A stretch of DNA of 7,606 nt from Firmicutes bacterium CAG:170 (GTDB lineage: Bacteria; Bacillota; Clostridia; Oscillospirales; Oscillospiraceae), in contig FR887091.1 in the NCBI GenBank assembly GCA_000436735.1, positions 1 through 7,606 of the forward strand. The letters run 5' to 3'. The notes under the pieces are model-generated. The model was given only the letters and a program-made list of their open reading frames with translations. It made no database searches and was not told the DNA's origin. Below, piece by piece: positions 6,501 to 7,606 of this stretch. Numbering within the stretch: position 1 is the first letter of the stretch; every line of letters begins with the position of its first letter. Made by a program: the position numbers and the translations under genes.

Positions 6501-7606
6501 GGGCAGCATCAGCAGCTATACGCTCAACGGCAACCCCTATGTCTCGGACGACCCCGAGCAGCTGAACCGTCTGGCGCTCAACTCCAAGGCGTCCATCAAG
6601 GGCTACAATCTCAGCCTGATCCGAAACGCAGCCGCAGGCGCATTCTATGTGACGGATGCGGACGGCAAGATTCTTTACATGAGCGGCCTCAGCACCCAGC
6701 GCATGCCGGCATATTACAGCGCCAGCTATCAGGATTGGCTGAACGACTATGAGACGCTTTCGGTCAACTGGAAGCCGTCCTTTGCCGGCCTTGTCGAGAA
6801 CGACACCTTTACGGCGGGCCTCGTCATGGTGCCGGAATACTATGAGCAGGACGGCGAGATCGACCGTGCGCAGCTCGAGAGCCTGATCGGCTCCGGCAAG
6901 CTCGGCGCGGGCGCATTCTGCACCAGCTCCATCACCATCGACGATACGGCTCCGGAGCTTGTCAAGGTCGAAAAGGACGAGGCGACCGGTGACCTGATCG
7001 TCACGGCGAAGGATAACCAGTACATCGCGGCGATCGTCGTCAACAAGGGCGTCGGCACGAAGCGCCTCGCCGCGGTCATCCCGGAGCAGACCGCTCCCGG
7101 CCAGACCTCCACGACGACCGTTGCCATGCCGGAGTACACCAGCGAGTATGTGACGGTCATCGTCGCGGACTATGCAGGTAACCAGACCACCTATAAGGTC
7201 TACTACAACGGCAAGATCCCCGACAGCACGGGCAAGCTGTTCGGCTTCACCATCACCAACAACCGCGGCACCGGCAATCGCTGGGTGGAGATCGATCCCG
7301 ATACGCTGGCCTACAGAAAGCCCTCTGCCAGCGGCATGACCACCTACGACAGCATGAACTATCAGGTCACGGCGGCGGAATATGTCGGCGGCTATGTCTA
7401 CTTCTCTACGCCCGACGCCATCTATGCCGCGCCGCAGACCGACCTGACGCTCGTGCAGAAGGTCGCAAACATCACGGCGCTTGCTGAGAAGGAAATGATC
7501 GTGGACATGGCCTTCAATACGCAGGACAATAAGCTTTACGCCATCACCTATTTCAACGGTGCAGTCGGCACCGGCAATTACAACAGCACCATGGTTGGCA
7601 ACGACA
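3535..7606 (+). CDS. Secreted S8 (subtilisin-like) serine peptidase, lactocepin/C5a-peptidase type, 3' end beyond window
   Basis: At least 1357 residues, with no stop before the window edge, of an extracellular endopeptidase. Domains in order: a signal peptide (about 1-28; KKR, hydrophobic core, likely cut after A-G-A28); an acidic linker; an I9-like inhibitory propeptide (about 69-165); and an S8 catalytic domain with D207 (VIDTGID), H301 (EHGSHVEGI), oxyanion N409 (AAGN) and S658 (GTSMATP). A PA domain is inserted at about 480-580 (GKIVFVERG, 511-519). Next come an Fn3-like domain of C5a-peptidase type (about 740-955, ending in the signature GFYGNWSDP), a dockerin-like two-EF-hand module inside it (824-882), and a second beta domain (about 1134-1226). 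The final visible 120 residues resemble repeats of secreted Firmicutes proteins. The catalytic set is complete, so activity is likely. The start is supported by AAGGA 5 bases upstream. Substrate and anchoring cannot be seen. Confidence 0.95.
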   Translation, partial: MKKRYLSRVLSLLLVLTMLAGFLIPAGAAGTESGTQGLEFEKTENVGSEMLAETAEGEEKEDAATHTDSDVVRVSIVLDKAPAMELYGTADITANTAVASYRNELKAQQNSVARKIETATGEKLDVVWNLTFAANLISANVEYGQIEQIRGISGVQKVVLETRYVPMVVDQNETANPNMATSPVQIGSSTAWAAGYTGAGSRIAVIDTGIDTDHQSFAEAGYEYSLGQLAEKKEMDADAFKAGLKLLGKDEIAQKLDQLNIKDYPAATTDNLYVSSKIPFAYNYIDQNITVDHDHDRQGEHGSHVEGIAAANAYIEKADGTFVSALDEVKVQGVAPDAQLLVMKVFGASGGAYDSDYMAAIEDAIVLGCDSINLSLGSAAPGFTRCEEYEAILNKLCENGSVVAIAAGNAGYWAEHEVNNVGLLYNGDVNFQTAGSPATYTNSLAVASVDNSGYTGTYFTVNGKQVFYNETTYNNRALSTLLGTHEYIFMDNPGDDGDYLNLPEDGEEAEGKIVFVERGSISFSEKANQGGSYNAAAVIVYNNQPGTINMDLSDAQFDIPCVSITKADADMIRSASEAIDYEKWEEPFTYYTGSLTITSDVDSVQYNPDYYTMSSFSSWGITGSLELKPEITAPGGSIYSVNGAIAGGKAYETMSGTSMATPQVAGMAALMGQYVRENKLVEKTGKSARQLINSLLMSTATPVINGENEMPYAVIQQGAGLANVNDAINAKSFLMMDDNLSGTAADGKVKAELGDDPDRTGKYSFGFTINNLNGEQQEYTFSTELFTQAIRTVKGAEYLDTLTTPIAANVSYEVNGQTFVPTSKIVCDVNRDGVTDEKDAQLVLDSIVGLETLDAEQQQIADVSEDGKVTTYDAYLILKGLTIASVEVPIGSQVHVTVSIELTADAKAALNETYKTGAYIEGYVYVDTANTPDGERLPAHSIPVLGFYGNWSDPSMYDHPTMSEMLAGDTRTTYFGSRVTTNAPYIGYPGSISSYTLNGNPYVSDDPEQLNRLALNSKASIKGYNLSLIRNAAAGAFYVTDADGKILYMSGLSTQRMPAYYSASYQDWLNDYETLSVNWKPSFAGLVENDTFTAGLVMVPEYYEQDGEIDRAQLESLIGSGKLGAGAFCTSSITIDDTAPELVKVEKDEATGDLIVTAKDNQYIAAIVVNKGVGTKRLAAVIPEQTAPGQTSTTTVAMPEYTSEYVTVIVADYAGNQTTYKVYYNGKIPDSTGKLFGFTITNNRGTGNRWVEIDPDTLAYRKPSASGMTTYDSMNYQVTAAEYVGGYVYFSTPDAIYAAPQTDLTLVQKVANITALAEKEMIVDMAFNTQDNKLYAITYFNGAVGTGNYNSTMVGND
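6004..6180 (+). other. Dockerin-like tandem EF-hand module within the S8 peptidase
   Basis: Residues 824-882 contain two calcium-binding loops, DVNRDGVTDEKD (828-839) and DVSEDGKVTTYD (862-873). Positions 1, 3, 5, 9 and 12 are D-N-D-D-D and D-S-D-T-D, all suitable calcium ligands. Each loop is followed by a short helix beginning D-A-x-L-x-L, and the loops start 34 residues apart. This duplicated loop-helix layout is that of type I dockerin domains, which bind cohesins in cellulosome-like assemblies. Here it may instead be a calcium-stabilised structural insert. The motif is clear; cohesin binding is not shown by sequence. Confidence 0.75.

Overview
The window looks like chromosomal DNA from a Gram-positive, GC-rich, anaerobic Clostridia-type bacterium, most likely of the Oscillospirales/Ruminococcaceae. 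This is inferred from strong AGGAGG-type Shine-Dalgarno (SD) sites, GC-rich genes with AT-rich gaps, a TraX-family membrane protein next to a Cof-type hydrolase, and a very large secreted subtilase carrying a dockerin-like calcium module. No rRNA, tRNA, CRISPR array, insertion sequence or phage gene is visible.

Layout. Positions 75-1421 (minus strand) encode a complete family 4 (GT-B fold) glycosyltransferase, probably acting at the membrane on lipids or cell-wall precursors. It is transcribed away from a 168-base divergent control region (1422-1589), which holds a promoter for each direction and two small inverted repeats. Plus-strand genes follow: a Cof-like HAD phosphatase (1590-2432) and, 26 bases later, a TraX-family integral membrane protein (2459-3187). 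These two probably form one operon, closed by a strong hairpin terminator at 3219-3246.

The gap 3188-3534 is rich in control signals: the terminator, a perfect 12-bp palindrome, a consensus sigma-A-type promoter (TTGACA, 18 bp, TATAAT), and a leader of about 124 bases. The leader contains a hairpin that buries an SD site and a 7-codon mini-ORF whose stop overlaps the next start as ATGA. It precedes a large gene, open from 3535 to the window edge (at least 1357 codons), for a secreted S8 serine peptidase of the lactocepin/C5a-peptidase type. Visible parts are a signal peptide, I9-like propeptide, complete catalytic set (D207, H301, N409, S658), PA domain insert, Fn3-like domains and the beginning of a possible repeat or propeller region. 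A two-loop EF-hand, dockerin-like module sits inside the Fn3-like region rather than at a protein end.

The genes do not form an obvious pathway. The first three are envelope and housekeeping functions. The peptidase is a separately regulated secreted or surface enzyme. The most interesting points are the dockerin-like insertion and the leader of the peptidase gene.
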